Source: Zoogloeaceae bacterium (GTDB taxonomy: Bacteria > Pseudomonadota > Gammaproteobacteria > Burkholderiales > Rhodocyclaceae). Taken from it: a stretch of 55,000 bases of DNA. Under the pieces are notes generated by a model. It saw only the letters and a program-made list of their open reading frames with translations, had not been told where the DNA came from and searched no databases. The translations under genes were made by a program, and so were the position numbers. This document shows positions 1 through 8,758 of the stretch, one piece after another. The stretch's first letter is position 1; each line of letters begins with the position of its first letter. Location: NCBI GenBank assembly GCA_024235675.1, contig JACKLZ010000004.1:1-55000 (forward strand). The letters are read 5' to 3'.

Positions 1-2
1 TA

Positions 3-404
3 TCCGGAGCTGTTCTCAGGATCGGAGGGATATTCGGGCTCAACGGACCCTCGCATCTCGGGCTGAATCGGGCGATTCATTCGGTTGTGTCTAGGCAACC
101 ACCGGAGCTTGTGGGGAGTGGTGCGCCACGTCGCAACTACATTTATGTGAAGGATGTTGCCGCGACAATTGCCGAGGTGCTGCGACGCGACATTACCGGT
201 ACGCACCTCGTTGCCGGGCGTGAAATCCTTTCGGTCGACGAAATGCTGACGTCCTTGTGCGAGGTATTCCTGCCCGGCGCGGCGCCGCTTCGGCGTGAGG
301 GGCACGCAGGGTCCGATCAGTTGATCGACCCTTCGCCCGATCTACCGCAGGCGCGCGCCTTCAGGGCCGCGCTCGAAGACATGCGCGCGGAGGCGGGACG
401 ATGA
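3..404 (+). CDS. NAD-dependent epimerase/dehydratase, C-terminal part (5' end outside window)
   Basis: The frame is open from the first bases of the window, so the gene starts upstream and only about 133 C-terminal residues are seen. The motif RRNYIYVKDVAATI is the hallmark 'YI.V.D.A' strand-helix of extended SDR sugar-nucleotide epimerases and dehydratases (RmlB/GalE type), near the substrate-binding domain. The residues before it (RIGGIFGLNGPSHLG) match the usual 'R..NVYGP' region. It probably modifies a nucleotide sugar for the polysaccharide locus that follows. The stop overlaps the next start (ATGA at 401-404), showing translational coupling. A GTG at 87 gives a shorter reading frame but would cut the conserved domain. 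The catalytic YxxxK lies off-window, so the exact reaction cannot be judged. Confidence 0.8.
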   Translation, partial: SGAVLRIGGIFGLNGPSHLGLNRAIHSVVSRQPPELVGSGAPRRNYIYVKDVAATIAEVLRRDITGTHLVAGREILSVDEMLTSLCEVFLPGAAPLRREGHAGSDQLIDPSPDLPQARAFRAALEDMRAEAGR

Positions 405-1102
405 GGTTGGCGCTGCTTGGCGATATCCACGCGAATCCCCTCGCGCTTGAGGCGGTTCTGGATGCGGCCTTTGCTGCCGGCGTTGAGCGCCTTTTGCTTA
501 CCGGCGATCTGGTTGGTTATTACTTTTCGCCAAAGGCAGTCCTCGAGTTGCTTCAGCCGTGGCAGAAGTACATGGTGCGCGGCAATCACGAAGAGATGCT
601 GTGCCAGTCCCGCCGCGACCCGGAAGCGCTTGCGGCGGTCGGTCGTCGCTATGGGTCCGGAATCGAAGTGGCGATCGCGCAGCTATCCGCTGCTGAGGTC
701 GACGCGCTGTGCCGCCTGCCGCATCCTCTGCCGCTCGCGCTCGATGGTCGAAAGATCCTCTTGTGTCACGGGGCGCCTCACGATCTCGATTGTTATGTCT
801 ATCCTGACGGCGACCTGGCTGCGTTTGATGTGCCTGCGCTGACCGAATTCGATCTGGTGGTGACCGGACACACGCACTACCCGATGCGGCGCGTTCTTGG
901 AGAGAAGACATTGTTGGTCAACCCAGGCTCGGTGGGCCAGCCGCGTAATCGTCAGCCGGGAGCGCATTGGGCGCTTTACGATACCGGGAGCGGGGAGGTG
1001 TCGTTTCACTGCGAGCGTTATGATTACGCTCCGCTTCAGGCTGAGGCACGAAGACGGCATCCGGAGTTGCCTTACCTGGCAGATGTATTGGGACGGACAT
1101 GA
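401..1102 (+). CDS. Metallophosphoesterase family protein (calcineurin-like, YfcE/MJ0936-like)
   Basis: A 233-residue calcineurin-like phosphoesterase. The dinuclear metal motifs are in order: GDIH at residues 7-10, GD at 35-36, GNHE at 61-64, CHG at 122-124 and GHTH at 156-159. These are followed by the typical NPGSVGQPRN strand that closes the family's fold. Such small cytosolic enzymes hydrolyse phosphomonoesters or diesters. The substrate cannot be read from sequence. Its place between an epimerase fragment and an ATP-grasp gene, with 4-bp overlaps on both sides, suggests it dephosphorylates or hydrolyses an intermediate in sugar synthesis, but that is inference. Confidence 0.85.
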   Translation: MRLALLGDIHANPLALEAVLDAAFAAGVERLLLTGDLVGYYFSPKAVLELLQPWQKYMVRGNHEEMLCQSRRDPEALAAVGRRYGSGIEVAIAQLSAAEVDALCRLPHPLPLALDGRKILLCHGAPHDLDCYVYPDGDLAAFDVPALTEFDLVVTGHTHYPMRRVLGEKTLLVNPGSVGQPRNRQPGAHWALYDTGSGEVSFHCERYDYAPLQAEARRRHPELPYLADVLGRT

Positions 1103-2040
1103 AATCAATTTTGATTACCGGCATCGGAGGCGATATTGCCCAAGGCGTTGCGACCATACTCAGGTCGCAGTGGCCCTCGTGCCGGCTGTATGGAACGGAT
1201 ACGCACGCGCAGCATGGTGGGCGTCTGTTCGTTGACGCGTTTTTCATCCTGCCGTCGGCAAGCGATCCGGCCTATGTCGGCGCAGTGCGTGACCTGCTCG
1301 ACGCACACCAGATCGAAGCGTTTCTGCCCATGTCCGAGCCGGAACTGAACGTGCTCGGCGGATTGCTGGAGGAGCTCGGGCCGTCCCGGTGCGTGGCGGC
1401 GGGCGCGTCGGTCATTGCGGCAGGGCTAGACAAGTTGGCGACGGTCGAGGCGATGCGGCGCTTTGGTTTGCCCGCGCCGTGGACCGTGGCCGTGAGTGAG
1501 GGCGAGCCACACGCCTATCCGTGCATTCTGAAGAGCCGTTTTGGTTCTGGTTCGCGGGCAGTATTCATCGTTCGCGACAAGGCAGAAGCGGCATACCTGG
1601 CTCAGCGGCATCCCCAGGCGATTTATCAGGAGTTGCTTGAGCCGGCCGACCGCGAGGTGACCTGCGCGGTCTATCGCACCCGCGACGGGCGCACTGCCAG
1701 CCTGTTGATGCTCCGTCGGCTGACCGGCGGTTTCACCGGCTGGGCGCAGGTGATCGAGGATGCTGAAACGTCGCGCGTGTGCGAGGTGCTCGCAGAAAAG
1801 CTGGATCTGCGGGGCAGCATGAACGTGCAGTTGCGCCTGACCGACCAGGGGCCGCGGGTATTTGAGATCAACCCCCGCTTCTCGTCTACGGTGCTGATGC
1901 GCCATCGCCTGGGCTTCACCGATGCGGTCTGGGCGTTCGAGGAGCTGCAGGGGAACAGCGTTCGTTTCCCCGAGATTGCGGCAGGTCAGGTGATGGTGCG
2001 CATTCAGGAAGCTGCGGTCGTTAAGGATTTGGGAGTATGA
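1099..2040 (+). CDS. ATP-grasp domain protein (carbamoyl-phosphate-synthase-like)
   Basis: A 313-residue protein. The N-terminus (KSILITGIGGDIAQGVA) is the pre-ATP-grasp Rossmann-like fold. A central ATP-grasp follows, with a lysine strand (YPCILKSRFGSGSRAV), YQELLEP and the C-terminal metal-binding stretch VFEINPRFSST (the E.N.R motif). Enzymes of this type join a carboxylate to an amine or thiol using ATP. It sits directly before pseI with a 4-bp overlap. A reasonable inference is that it ligates an acyl or amino-acid group to an amino sugar, or to pseudaminic acid, to decorate it. Similar ATP-grasp genes are common in O-antigen and flagellin glycosylation loci, usually without a proven substrate. 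Confidence 0.75.
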   Translation: MKSILITGIGGDIAQGVATILRSQWPSCRLYGTDTHAQHGGRLFVDAFFILPSASDPAYVGAVRDLLDAHQIEAFLPMSEPELNVLGGLLEELGPSRCVAAGASVIAAGLDKLATVEAMRRFGLPAPWTVAVSEGEPHAYPCILKSRFGSGSRAVFIVRDKAEAAYLAQRHPQAIYQELLEPADREVTCAVYRTRDGRTASLLMLRRLTGGFTGWAQVIEDAETSRVCEVLAEKLDLRGSMNVQLRLTDQGPRVFEINPRFSSTVLMRHRLGFTDAVWAFEELQGNSVRFPEIAAGQVMVRIQEAAVVKDLGV

Positions 2041-3089
2041 GCATGATCAGTATTGCAGGTCGCAGGATCGGCCTGGGCGAGAGCCCGTTCATCATTGCCG
2101 AGATGTCCGGCAATCACAACCAGTCCCTGGACAGGGCGCTGGAGATTGTCGACGCGGCAGCGAAGGCGGGGGCGCATGGGTTGAAGATACAGACCTATAC
2201 CCCCGATACGATGACGATCGATCTGGACGAGCGCGAGTTCCATATTTCCGACAGCAAGAGTCTGTGGGCGGGTACGTCCTTGTACAAGCTCTATGGCGAG
2301 GCCTATACGCCGTGGGAGTGGCACCAGCCGATTTTCGATCGCGCCCGGGCGCTCGGCATGATCCCGTTCAGCTCGCCCTTCGATGAGACGGCAGTCGATT
2401 TCCTGGAGTCGCTGAACGTCTCCTGCTACAAGATCGCTTCGTTTGAAAACACCGATGTTCAGCTGATCAGGCGCGTCGCCGCGACCGGCAAGCCGCTGAT
2501 CATGTCGACAGGGATGGCGACGGCGGCTGAGCTTGACGAGAGCGTGCGGGCGGCACGCGAGGCGGGCTGCCGCGATCTGATCCTGCTCAAGTGTACGAGC
2601 ACGTATCCGGCAACGGCCGAGAACACGAACATCCGGACGATTCCGCACATGCGCGAGTTGTTCGGCTGTGAGGTGGGGCTGTCGGATCATACGATGGGGT
2701 CAGGGGTGTCCGTCGCCAGTGTTGCCCTTGGGGCCACGGTGATCGAGAAGCACTTCACCCTGCGTCGCGCCGACGGCGGCGTCGACAGCGCCTTTTCCAT
2801 CGAGCCGGCCGAGCTGACCGACTTGGTTGAGGCCACCGAGCGTGCCTGGCAGGCGCTTGGCAGCGTGAGCTACGGCCCGACGGAAGCGGAGCGAAAATCG
2901 CTTCAGTATCGCCGTTCACTGTATGTCGTCGAAGCGGTGGCGGCCGGGCAGGTGCTCACGCGCGAGAATGTCCGCGCCATTCGCCCAGGGCTTGGGCTGC
3001 CCACGAAATATCTCGATGTGCTCATCGGCAAGCGGGTTGCTCGCGATGTGGCGCGCGGCACGGCGCTGACATGGGATCTGATCGAATGA
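2037..3089 (+). CDS. pseI: Pseudaminic acid synthase (PseI/NeuB family)
   Basis: Condenses a 6-deoxy-di-N-acetylaminohexose with phosphoenolpyruvate to form the nonulosonic acid pseudaminate, in the cytosol. The 350-residue length fits. The N-terminal NeuB TIM barrel has IIAEMSGNHNQS near residue 20, KIQTYTPDTMT near 60, FSSPFD, YKIASFE, STGMAT and GLSDHTMG. About 60 residues at the end form the SAF (antifreeze-like) domain with RSLYVVEAVAAGQVLT and RPGLGL. The 'MSGNHN' and 'QTYT.DTMT' spellings are those of PseI rather than sialic or legionaminic acid synthases. The other pathway steps (PseB, C, F, G) are not in the window and may lie to the left. Coupled to its neighbours by ATGA overlaps. 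Confidence 0.88.
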   Translation: MSMISIAGRRIGLGESPFIIAEMSGNHNQSLDRALEIVDAAAKAGAHGLKIQTYTPDTMTIDLDEREFHISDSKSLWAGTSLYKLYGEAYTPWEWHQPIFDRARALGMIPFSSPFDETAVDFLESLNVSCYKIASFENTDVQLIRRVAATGKPLIMSTGMATAAELDESVRAAREAGCRDLILLKCTSTYPATAENTNIRTIPHMRELFGCEVGLSDHTMGSGVSVASVALGATVIEKHFTLRRADGGVDSAFSIEPAELTDLVEATERAWQALGSVSYGPTEAERKSLQYRRSLYVVEAVAAGQVLTRENVRAIRPGLGLPTKYLDVLIGKRVARDVARGTALTWDLIE

Positions 3090-3619
3090 CGCCTGAGGTG
3101 AGCTTGTCGATCGATGGCGGATTCCTTCGCCCGCTGGTCGAGACGGATGTCCATCAAGGCTACGTCGATGGCCTGAACGACCCGCAGGTGAATCGCTATC
3201 TGGATGGCGTCAAGGCGAGCGTGCAGACGGCTCAGTCGGTGTGTGATTTTGTCACTGCCGACCGGCGCTCACCCTCATCCGTGTTGTGGGGCATCTGGAC
3301 GCATGAGAGTGCTCGGCATGTGGGGACTGTCAGGCTGCACGGTGTCGAGCATCGGCATGGTACGGCGCATATCGGCATCTGCCTCTTCGAACCGCGCTGC
3401 TGGGGGCGGGGCCTGGGCGCTGCTGCCATCGGCGTGGTAACGCGCTGGGCGATTGACGCGCTCGGGCTGCGATGGATCGAAGCCGGCGCCTATGAAGCCA
3501 ATGTGGCATCGCAGCGTGCCTTTTTGTCGGCCGGCTATGCGTGGGCGTTCGACATTCCTGGCAAGTACCTGCTCGAAGGTGCCCCGACAACGGTGAAGGT
3601 CTACGCCGCTCGTGCCTGA
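3086..3619 (+). CDS. GNAT-family N-acetyltransferase (possible PseH-like or RimJ/RimL-like)
   Basis: About 177 residues. The start at 3086 overlaps the pseI stop as ATGA; an in-frame ATG at 3071 lies inside pseI. The fold markers are a RimJ-type start (LRPLVETDVHQGYVDGLNDPQVNRYL), a central strand with GTVRLHGVEH, and the acetyl-CoA loop region (CWGRGLGAAAIG) followed by GLRWIEAGAYEANVASQRAFLSAGY. Such enzymes acetylate amino groups. Directly after pseI it may act on the 4-amino group of the Pse precursor (the PseH step) or on a finished sugar. The family assignment is secure, the substrate is inferred. Confidence 0.78.
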   Translation: MTPEVSLSIDGGFLRPLVETDVHQGYVDGLNDPQVNRYLDGVKASVQTAQSVCDFVTADRRSPSSVLWGIWTHESARHVGTVRLHGVEHRHGTAHIGICLFEPRCWGRGLGAAAIGVVTRWAIDALGLRWIEAGAYEANVASQRAFLSAGYAWAFDIPGKYLLEGAPTTVKVYAARA

Positions 3620-3679
3620 TTCAGGGGCGTGCGCGCGACATCGCCTTTCGTGCCGGCCCCGTATGTGAATTCCTCAGTT

Positions 3680-5317
3680 ATGTTCGATTTTCTTTCCCTG
3701 ATTCCCGGCACCCCGGCGTGGCGCCGCAAGCGCCTGCGGGCCACGATGCGTGGTTACCGTGCGCTGAAGGCCGCGTCGCGCCTGGGGGTGATCGGCGAGG
3801 TCAAGCATGATCTGACCGAAGCGCCGATTCGCGACTGTGTGGGCAAGTTCAGCGTGGCCGTCTTGGGGGCTGCCGCCGGTTCGGCCGATCTGGCGCTGCG
3901 GCAGTATCTGCTGATCCAGCTCGGTGGCGTGAATCTCAATCGCATGCTGCTGATGGCTGCCGCGAACCCCCGAAAAAGCATTGCCTATCCCATGCCGCGC
4001 GACTGGCGACGGATTGTCGAACAGCATGGGTTCCGGGTGTCCGAATGGCGGTGCGCGCTCTACTGGGGCGCTTATGTTTTCGGAATGTGGGGTTACGGCA
4101 CGATTCGAACATTCCGGATCATGCTCGAAGGGCTTCGGTTCGGCGCGACGCGAAAGTGTGACGGAACGCGCTATGCCTACTTCCTTGATCTGTCGGCGGC
4201 CAACTTGCCGTCGAGCGCTGAGCGGCCAAGCCATGATGTCGTGTCCTGGTACGCGCAGTGGTCCGGCCGGAATCCGGCGATATCCGCCGTCAGGCATGGT
4301 GTGCTCAGTGCGCCCCGGATCGAGGTGGCGGGTCTGGATGTTTCGCCGCAGAAGAGCCCGCTGCCCCCCTTGGCGGGCGGCCGGGAAATCAGCGCCTATC
4401 TGCGCTGGAGTCTTTCCGCCATTGTGCGATCGGCGTTTGACGCACTGCGTGGGCGGTGGTGGCATGCGGTGATGCTGAGCCATGCCGCGGTTGCGGCCCA
4501 GGCGCGCCATGTGCCCGACGATACCCTCGCGACGACATATTTGTTCCACAACAGCGGCTGGATCTACCGCCCCCTGTGGACGTATGAGGCCGAGCGCAAG
4601 GGCAGCGAGATCGTGATGTATTTCTACTCGACCAACAGCGAGCCCTTCAAGCGTGCAGACGGATATCCGCCGATGTACTACGGCTACCGCGCGATGAACT
4701 GGCCGCGCTATCTGGTGTGGGACGATTATCAGGCCGATTTCGTTGGTCGGGCGACGGCGGGGGCCGCGCAGCATGACGTGGTCGGCCCGATCTGGTTTCA
4801 GGGGCATGCCGAGGATGTGCCTGAGGCACCCGGTTTTTCGGTTGCGGTCTTCGACGTCACGCCGACCCGGTCGTCGTGGTATCGCATCCTTGGGCTCGAT
4901 ACCGAATTCTATGTTTCAGAAACCGTGAACGCGTTCCTGGAGCATATCTGGCAAGCGGCATCGCAGCATCAGGGGCGAATGCTGTGGAAACGAAAGCGGA
5001 ACATCGGGCGCACCGCGCATCCGCGATACCGCGCCTGCGCCGAGCGTCTCGGTACTGCGGACAACGTCGTGCTGGTCGATCCGGCCGTGTCGGCGATGAA
5101 GGTGATCGAGGCGGCGACCGTCACGATATCGCTGCCGTTTACTTCGACAGCATTGCTGGCGCGACAGTTGGGAAAGCCCTCCGTCTACTATGATCCGACG
5201 GGGTCGGTGCAAACCGATGACCGCGCGGCCCATGGCATTCCGGTCCTGTCGGGGCCGGCTGAGCTGGATGCCTGGTTGCGGGTCCAGCGTCAGGGCGATC
5301 GCCCCGCACAAAGGTGA
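3680..5317 (+). CDS. Polysaccharide biosynthesis PFTS-motif protein (putative GT-B transferase)
   Basis: About 545 residues from the ATG at 3680. A longer GTG form begins at 3629; neither has a clear ribosome site. The C-terminal third carries ISLPFTSTALLARQLGKPSVYYDP, the signature that names the 'PFTS motif' family found in O-antigen and capsule loci. A TS/SS motif before a small hydrophobic helix is also seen in GT-B enzymes that use CMP-sugars, so a role as ulosonic acid transferase is plausible but unproven. The middle region has an aromatic-rich stretch (HNSGWIYRPLWTYEAERKGSE). No membrane segment or signal peptide is evident, which fits a cytosolic face of the membrane. Confidence 0.65.
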   Translation: MFDFLSLIPGTPAWRRKRLRATMRGYRALKAASRLGVIGEVKHDLTEAPIRDCVGKFSVAVLGAAAGSADLALRQYLLIQLGGVNLNRMLLMAAANPRKSIAYPMPRDWRRIVEQHGFRVSEWRCALYWGAYVFGMWGYGTIRTFRIMLEGLRFGATRKCDGTRYAYFLDLSAANLPSSAERPSHDVVSWYAQWSGRNPAISAVRHGVLSAPRIEVAGLDVSPQKSPLPPLAGGREISAYLRWSLSAIVRSAFDALRGRWWHAVMLSHAAVAAQARHVPDDTLATTYLFHNSGWIYRPLWTYEAERKGSEIVMYFYSTNSEPFKRADGYPPMYYGYRAMNWPRYLVWDDYQADFVGRATAGAAQHDVVGPIWFQGHAEDVPEAPGFSVAVFDVTPTRSSWYRILGLDTEFYVSETVNAFLEHIWQAASQHQGRMLWKRKRNIGRTAHPRYRACAERLGTADNVVLVDPAVSAMKVIEAATVTISLPFTSTALLARQLGKPSVYYDPTGSVQTDDRAAHGIPVLSGPAELDAWLRVQRQGDRPAQR

Positions 5318-5325
5318 GCACCGGG

Positions 5326-5994
5326 ATGCATGTGATTCAGTTCAGTCCGGAAGAATGGGCCATACGGTCTGCCCGGTTGATTCAGGATGCCGTGAGGGCT
5401 GTTTGCCGCCAGGGGGGCGATTGCGCGGTCATGCTGACCGGTGGCCGGAGTGCAGAGCGCCTGTACCGAGCCTGGCAGGCGCTCCCGGATTTCGACCAGT
5501 TGCGCGGCATAAGCTTCTTTTTCGGCGACGAACGTTGCGTGCAGCCCGACGATCCGGAAAGCAATTACGGGCTGGTCATGCGCACGCTGTTCGCCCGGGG
5601 TGTGCCGTCTGGCTGCTCGGTGATCCGCATGGCGGCGGAAGACCCGGACCGTGAGGGCGCGTGTTTGCACTATGAGGGCCGCTTGCCGAGTAAAATCGAC
5701 GTTTTGTTGCTGGGCGTGGGTGAGGACGGACATATCGCCTCGCTGTTTCCGGGGGGAGAAGCCCTCGACGAACACACGCGGAAAGTCGTCGCCGTTATCG
5801 GCACCAAGGCGCCCAGAGCGCGGCTGACCGTGACGCCACGGGTGATCGCGCATGCCTCGTCAGTTTTTGTGCTTGCCAACGGCGAGGCGAAAGCCGCTGT
5901 GCTGCGGCGGGTCGTTGACGAGGCAGACAATTCGCATGTGTTGCCGGCATGCCTGGTGAGTCATGCCACCTGGCTGCTGGACACGCCTTTTTGA
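5326..5994 (+). CDS. 6-phosphogluconolactonase / sugar-phosphate isomerase family protein
   Basis: About 222 residues of the NagB/RpiA/Pgl fold. Family motifs are MLTGGRSAERLY near the N-terminus, the FFFGDERCVQPDDPESNYGL block, and LLGVGEDGHIASLFPG, which in 6-phosphogluconolactonases binds the phosphate and holds catalytic residues. The ATG at 5326 has an upstream AGGTGAG; a GTG at 5314 overlapping the preceding stop is the alternative. A true Pgl would serve the pentose phosphate pathway, but here there is no zwf or edd, only polysaccharide genes. It may hydrolyse or isomerise a phospho-sugar intermediate of the locus. The family call is strong, the pathway role is inference. Confidence 0.75.
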   Translation: MHVIQFSPEEWAIRSARLIQDAVRAVCRQGGDCAVMLTGGRSAERLYRAWQALPDFDQLRGISFFFGDERCVQPDDPESNYGLVMRTLFARGVPSGCSVIRMAAEDPDREGACLHYEGRLPSKIDVLLLGVGEDGHIASLFPGGEALDEHTRKVVAVIGTKAPRARLTVTPRVIAHASSVFVLANGEAKAAVLRRVVDEADNSHVLPACLVSHATWLLDTPF

Positions 5995-6028
5995 TGAGAA
6001 ATCCGATGTTGATTGACAGGAAGTGCAG

Positions 6029-7015
6029 ATGGCAAGAGTCCTGATCACCACCGTTCCGTTCGGGGACAAGAACGATCTGCCGATCCGGCAACTCGAGGCG
6101 AACGGGATCGAGTATCTGATCAATCCGCTTGGCCGCAAGCTCAAGGAAGACGAACTCGCCGGGATGGTGAGCGACGTCGAGGTGTTGATTGCCGGCACGG
6201 AACCCATCACCGCGAAGGTGATGGCGAATGCGCCGCGATTGAAGCTGATTTCCCGTGTCGGCATCGGGCTGGACAGCGTCGACCTGATGGCTGCCGAGCA
6301 GCGCGGCATCAAGGTGAGCTATACCCCCGATGCGCCGGCGCCGGCAGTGGCCGAGCTGACGATTGGTTTGATGTTTTCGCTGATGCGATCGATCCATGTC
6401 GCCAATGCCCGGATGCATCAGGGCGAGTGGCAGCGCTTCTTCGGCCGGCGCCTGGCTGATCTCACGATCGGCATTGTCGGTGCGGGGCGGATCGGCGGGC
6501 GCGTGCTGCAGCAACTTGCGGCGCTGGGGGCCGGCCGCCTGCTCGTGAACGACATCAATCCCACCGCCTGCGGGCTCGATGGCATCGCGGCTGTCGAGCA
6601 GGTGGATAAGGACGTCATTTATCAGGCGTCGGATATCGTCAGCCTGCATGTTCCGCTGACCGCACAGACGAAAAACATGGTTCGCCGTGAGCATCTTTTA
6701 TCGATGAAGCCGGATGCGATGATCATCAACACGGCACGCGGTGGTGTCATCAATGAAGACGAACTCGCCGACGTACTTGCGTCGGGTCATCTGGCTGGTG
6801 CCGCCGTGGACGTATTCTGTGAGGAGCCCTACCAGGGCCGCCTGGCGTCGATCGAGCGGTGTTTGCTGACGTCGCACATGGGGTCGATGTCGATCGATTG
6901 CCGCACGCGCATGGAGATCGAGGCGACCGAGGAAGCGATACGGTATTTGACCGGACAAGCACTTGAAGGCCTGGTGCCCGAGGGGGAATTCCAGGTTCAG
7001 CGGGAGGGGCTCTGA
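6029..7015 (+). CDS. D-isomer-specific 2-hydroxyacid dehydrogenase (phosphoglycerate dehydrogenase-like)
   Basis: 328 residues from the ATG at 6029, which has AGGAAG five bases upstream; a GTG at 6023 is less likely. The Rossmann NAD site is GIVGAGRIGG near residue 150. The catalytic triad of the family is visible: Arg in INTARGGVINE, Glu in FCEEPY and His in LTSHMGSMS. It would oxidise or reduce a 2-hydroxy (phospho)acid with NAD(H). Found between a phosphogluconolactonase-family gene and an epimerase in a polysaccharide operon, it is more likely to act on a sugar acid than in serine synthesis, though this is inference. Confidence 0.8.
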   Translation: MARVLITTVPFGDKNDLPIRQLEANGIEYLINPLGRKLKEDELAGMVSDVEVLIAGTEPITAKVMANAPRLKLISRVGIGLDSVDLMAAEQRGIKVSYTPDAPAPAVAELTIGLMFSLMRSIHVANARMHQGEWQRFFGRRLADLTIGIVGAGRIGGRVLQQLAALGAGRLLVNDINPTACGLDGIAAVEQVDKDVIYQASDIVSLHVPLTAQTKNMVRREHLLSMKPDAMIINTARGGVINEDELADVLASGHLAGAAVDVFCEEPYQGRLASIERCLLTSHMGSMSIDCRTRMEIEATEEAIRYLTGQALEGLVPEGEFQVQREGL

Positions 7016-7016
7016 G

Positions 7017-7907
7017 ATGGCGCGGGTATGTGTGATTGGGGGTTCCGGATTTCTTGGCAGCCACGTGGCCGATGCGCTCTGCGCGGCGGGGCATTGTGTC
7101 TCGATCTATGATCGCCGGCCTTCGCCGTGGTTGCGGCCAGGCCAGGAAATGGTGGTCGGCGACCTGCTCGATGCGGAAAAACTGTCGGCGGCAATCGCCG
7201 GCTGTGAGTATGTCTATAACTTTGCGGCCTTGGCGGACCTGAACGAGGCCCTGGGCAAGCCGCTCGACACCATTCGCATCAACGTGCTTGGCAATGCGAA
7301 TGTGCTCGAGGCGTGCCGGCAGAACGGCGTCCGGCGGTTCATGTACGCCAGCACGGTGTACGTCTATAGCCGTGAGGGCAGCTTCTATCGTTGCAGCAAG
7401 CAGTCTGCGGAGCACTACGTCGAGGAGTATCAGGCGGCCTATGGGCTCGACTACACGGTGTTGCGCTACGGTTCGCTGTACGGCCCGAGGTCGGATGAGC
7501 AGAACGGTCTGTGGCGCATCGTCAACGAGGCGCTGACGACGGGCCGGATCCGCTATGCGGGCAGTGCCGAGGCGATGCGCGAATACATTCATGTAGAGGA
7601 TGCGGCCCGCGCCAGTGTCGCAGCGCTCGGCGACGAATTCAGGAACCAGCATGTCGTCCTGACCGGGCAGGAACCGATGCGGGTGATGGACCTGCTGAAG
7701 ATGCTGGCCGAGATTCTTGGCATGCCGCAGGCGGTGGAGTTCGAGGAAACCGAATACGCCGGGCATTACGTCAGGACGCCCTACGCCTATCAGCCCAAGC
7801 TTGGCCGTAAGTATGTGCCGCCCATGCATGTCGATCTGGGGCAGGGGCTGTTGCAGCTGATCGGCGAAGTGCAGAACGGCATTTCGAATGAGGGGAACAA
7901 AGCGTGA
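7017..7907 (+). CDS. NAD-dependent sugar epimerase/dehydratase (extended SDR)
   Basis: 296 residues; ATG at 7017 preceded by GGGAGGGG. The nucleotide site GGSGFLGSH is at residues 8-16, a Ser in YASTVYVYS leads into the active site, and the catalytic pair is YRCSK. Then come YGSLYGPRSDEQNG and REYIHVEDAARA. It should epimerise, dehydrate or reduce an activated sugar or sugar acid. The catalytic Tyr follows SVYVYSREGSF without the usual 15-20 residue insert ('..E..P..P...Y'), so the substrate pocket is unusually trimmed. Operon neighbours overlap (GTGA at 7904). Confidence 0.8.
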   Translation: MARVCVIGGSGFLGSHVADALCAAGHCVSIYDRRPSPWLRPGQEMVVGDLLDAEKLSAAIAGCEYVYNFAALADLNEALGKPLDTIRINVLGNANVLEACRQNGVRRFMYASTVYVYSREGSFYRCSKQSAEHYVEEYQAAYGLDYTVLRYGSLYGPRSDEQNGLWRIVNEALTTGRIRYAGSAEAMREYIHVEDAARASVAALGDEFRNQHVVLTGQEPMRVMDLLKMLAEILGMPQAVEFEETEYAGHYVRTPYAYQPKLGRKYVPPMHVDLGQGLLQLIGEVQNGISNEGNKA

Positions 7908-8758
7908 AAGCCCAGTTGAAGCAGGCCCTGAAAGGGGCCATACGATATTCGCTCGCTACCGGCGGACGAACCCAGGTTGGCCGATATGTCTTCAAGCAGA
8001 TACTGGACACGTCGATGGAGGAGGTCCGCGAGCTTGTGCACGAGGGCGTTCAACTCCGCTTTGCCACCCCCAATGCACTGTGTGACTGGCGCGCGCAGAC
8101 GTTCTCCACGAAGGAGCCGGAAACCCTCGCATGGATCGATGCGATTCCCGAGGGGGCGGTCGTCTGGGATGTGGGCGCCAATATCGGCCTGTATGCCGTC
8201 TATGCGGCGGCGCGGCGCAAGTGTCGGGTGTGGGCGTTCGAACCGTCGGTGTTCAATCTCGAGCTGTTGGCGAGAAACGTGCACCTGAACGGGCTCGTCT
8301 CCCAGGTCTGCATCGTTCCATTTGCCTTGAGCAACGCCGTCGGATCCAACACGCTGCGGATGACAACCACGGAGTGGGGCGGTGCGCTGTCGACGTTCGG
8401 CGAGGCGTATGGCTGGGATGGTGAGGCGATCAAGCGCGTGTTCGAGTTCCAGACGATGGGCCTGCCAATGGACGCGGCGCGCGATCTGCTGGGGATTCCA
8501 CAACCCGACTTTGTCAAAATGGACGTCGACGGTATCGAGCATCTGATCCTGTCGGGAGGCGCCTCCGTACTTCAGGCGGTCAAGGAAGTCCTGATTGAGG
8601 TGAATGACGACTTCCAGGAGCAGGCGGAGGGCTGCGAGCGGCTGCTCAAGGCCGCCGGTTTGACGATGAAGCACAAGCTCCATTCAGAGATGATCGATAA
8701 CTCGACGACCGGTTTCCAGAATACCTATAACCAGATCTGGGTGCGAGAGCCGTCTTGA
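7904..8758 (+). CDS. FkbM family SAM-dependent methyltransferase
   Basis: 284 residues, GTG start overlapping the previous stop. The SAM-binding glycine loop is VVWDVGANIGLYAVYAA, followed by WAFEPSVFNLELL (acidic residue for the ribose) and the late FVKMDVDGIEHLIL, the set that defines the FkbM family. These enzymes O-methylate sugars or polyketides and are frequent in O-antigen loci. It presumably methylates a hydroxyl of a glycan residue in the cytosol. The position of methylation cannot be inferred. Confidence 0.85.
   Translation: MKAQLKQALKGAIRYSLATGGRTQVGRYVFKQILDTSMEEVRELVHEGVQLRFATPNALCDWRAQTFSTKEPETLAWIDAIPEGAVVWDVGANIGLYAVYAAARRKCRVWAFEPSVFNLELLARNVHLNGLVSQVCIVPFALSNAVGSNTLRMTTTEWGGALSTFGEAYGWDGEAIKRVFEFQTMGLPMDAARDLLGIPQPDFVKMDVDGIEHLILSGGASVLQAVKEVLIEVNDDFQEQAEGCERLLKAAGLTMKHKLHSEMIDNSTTGFQNTYNQIWVREPS

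Noticed and set aside
3674..4807. 377-residue - strand frame inside the PFTS gene
   Set aside because: No family features and opposite to a coupled operon; shadow.
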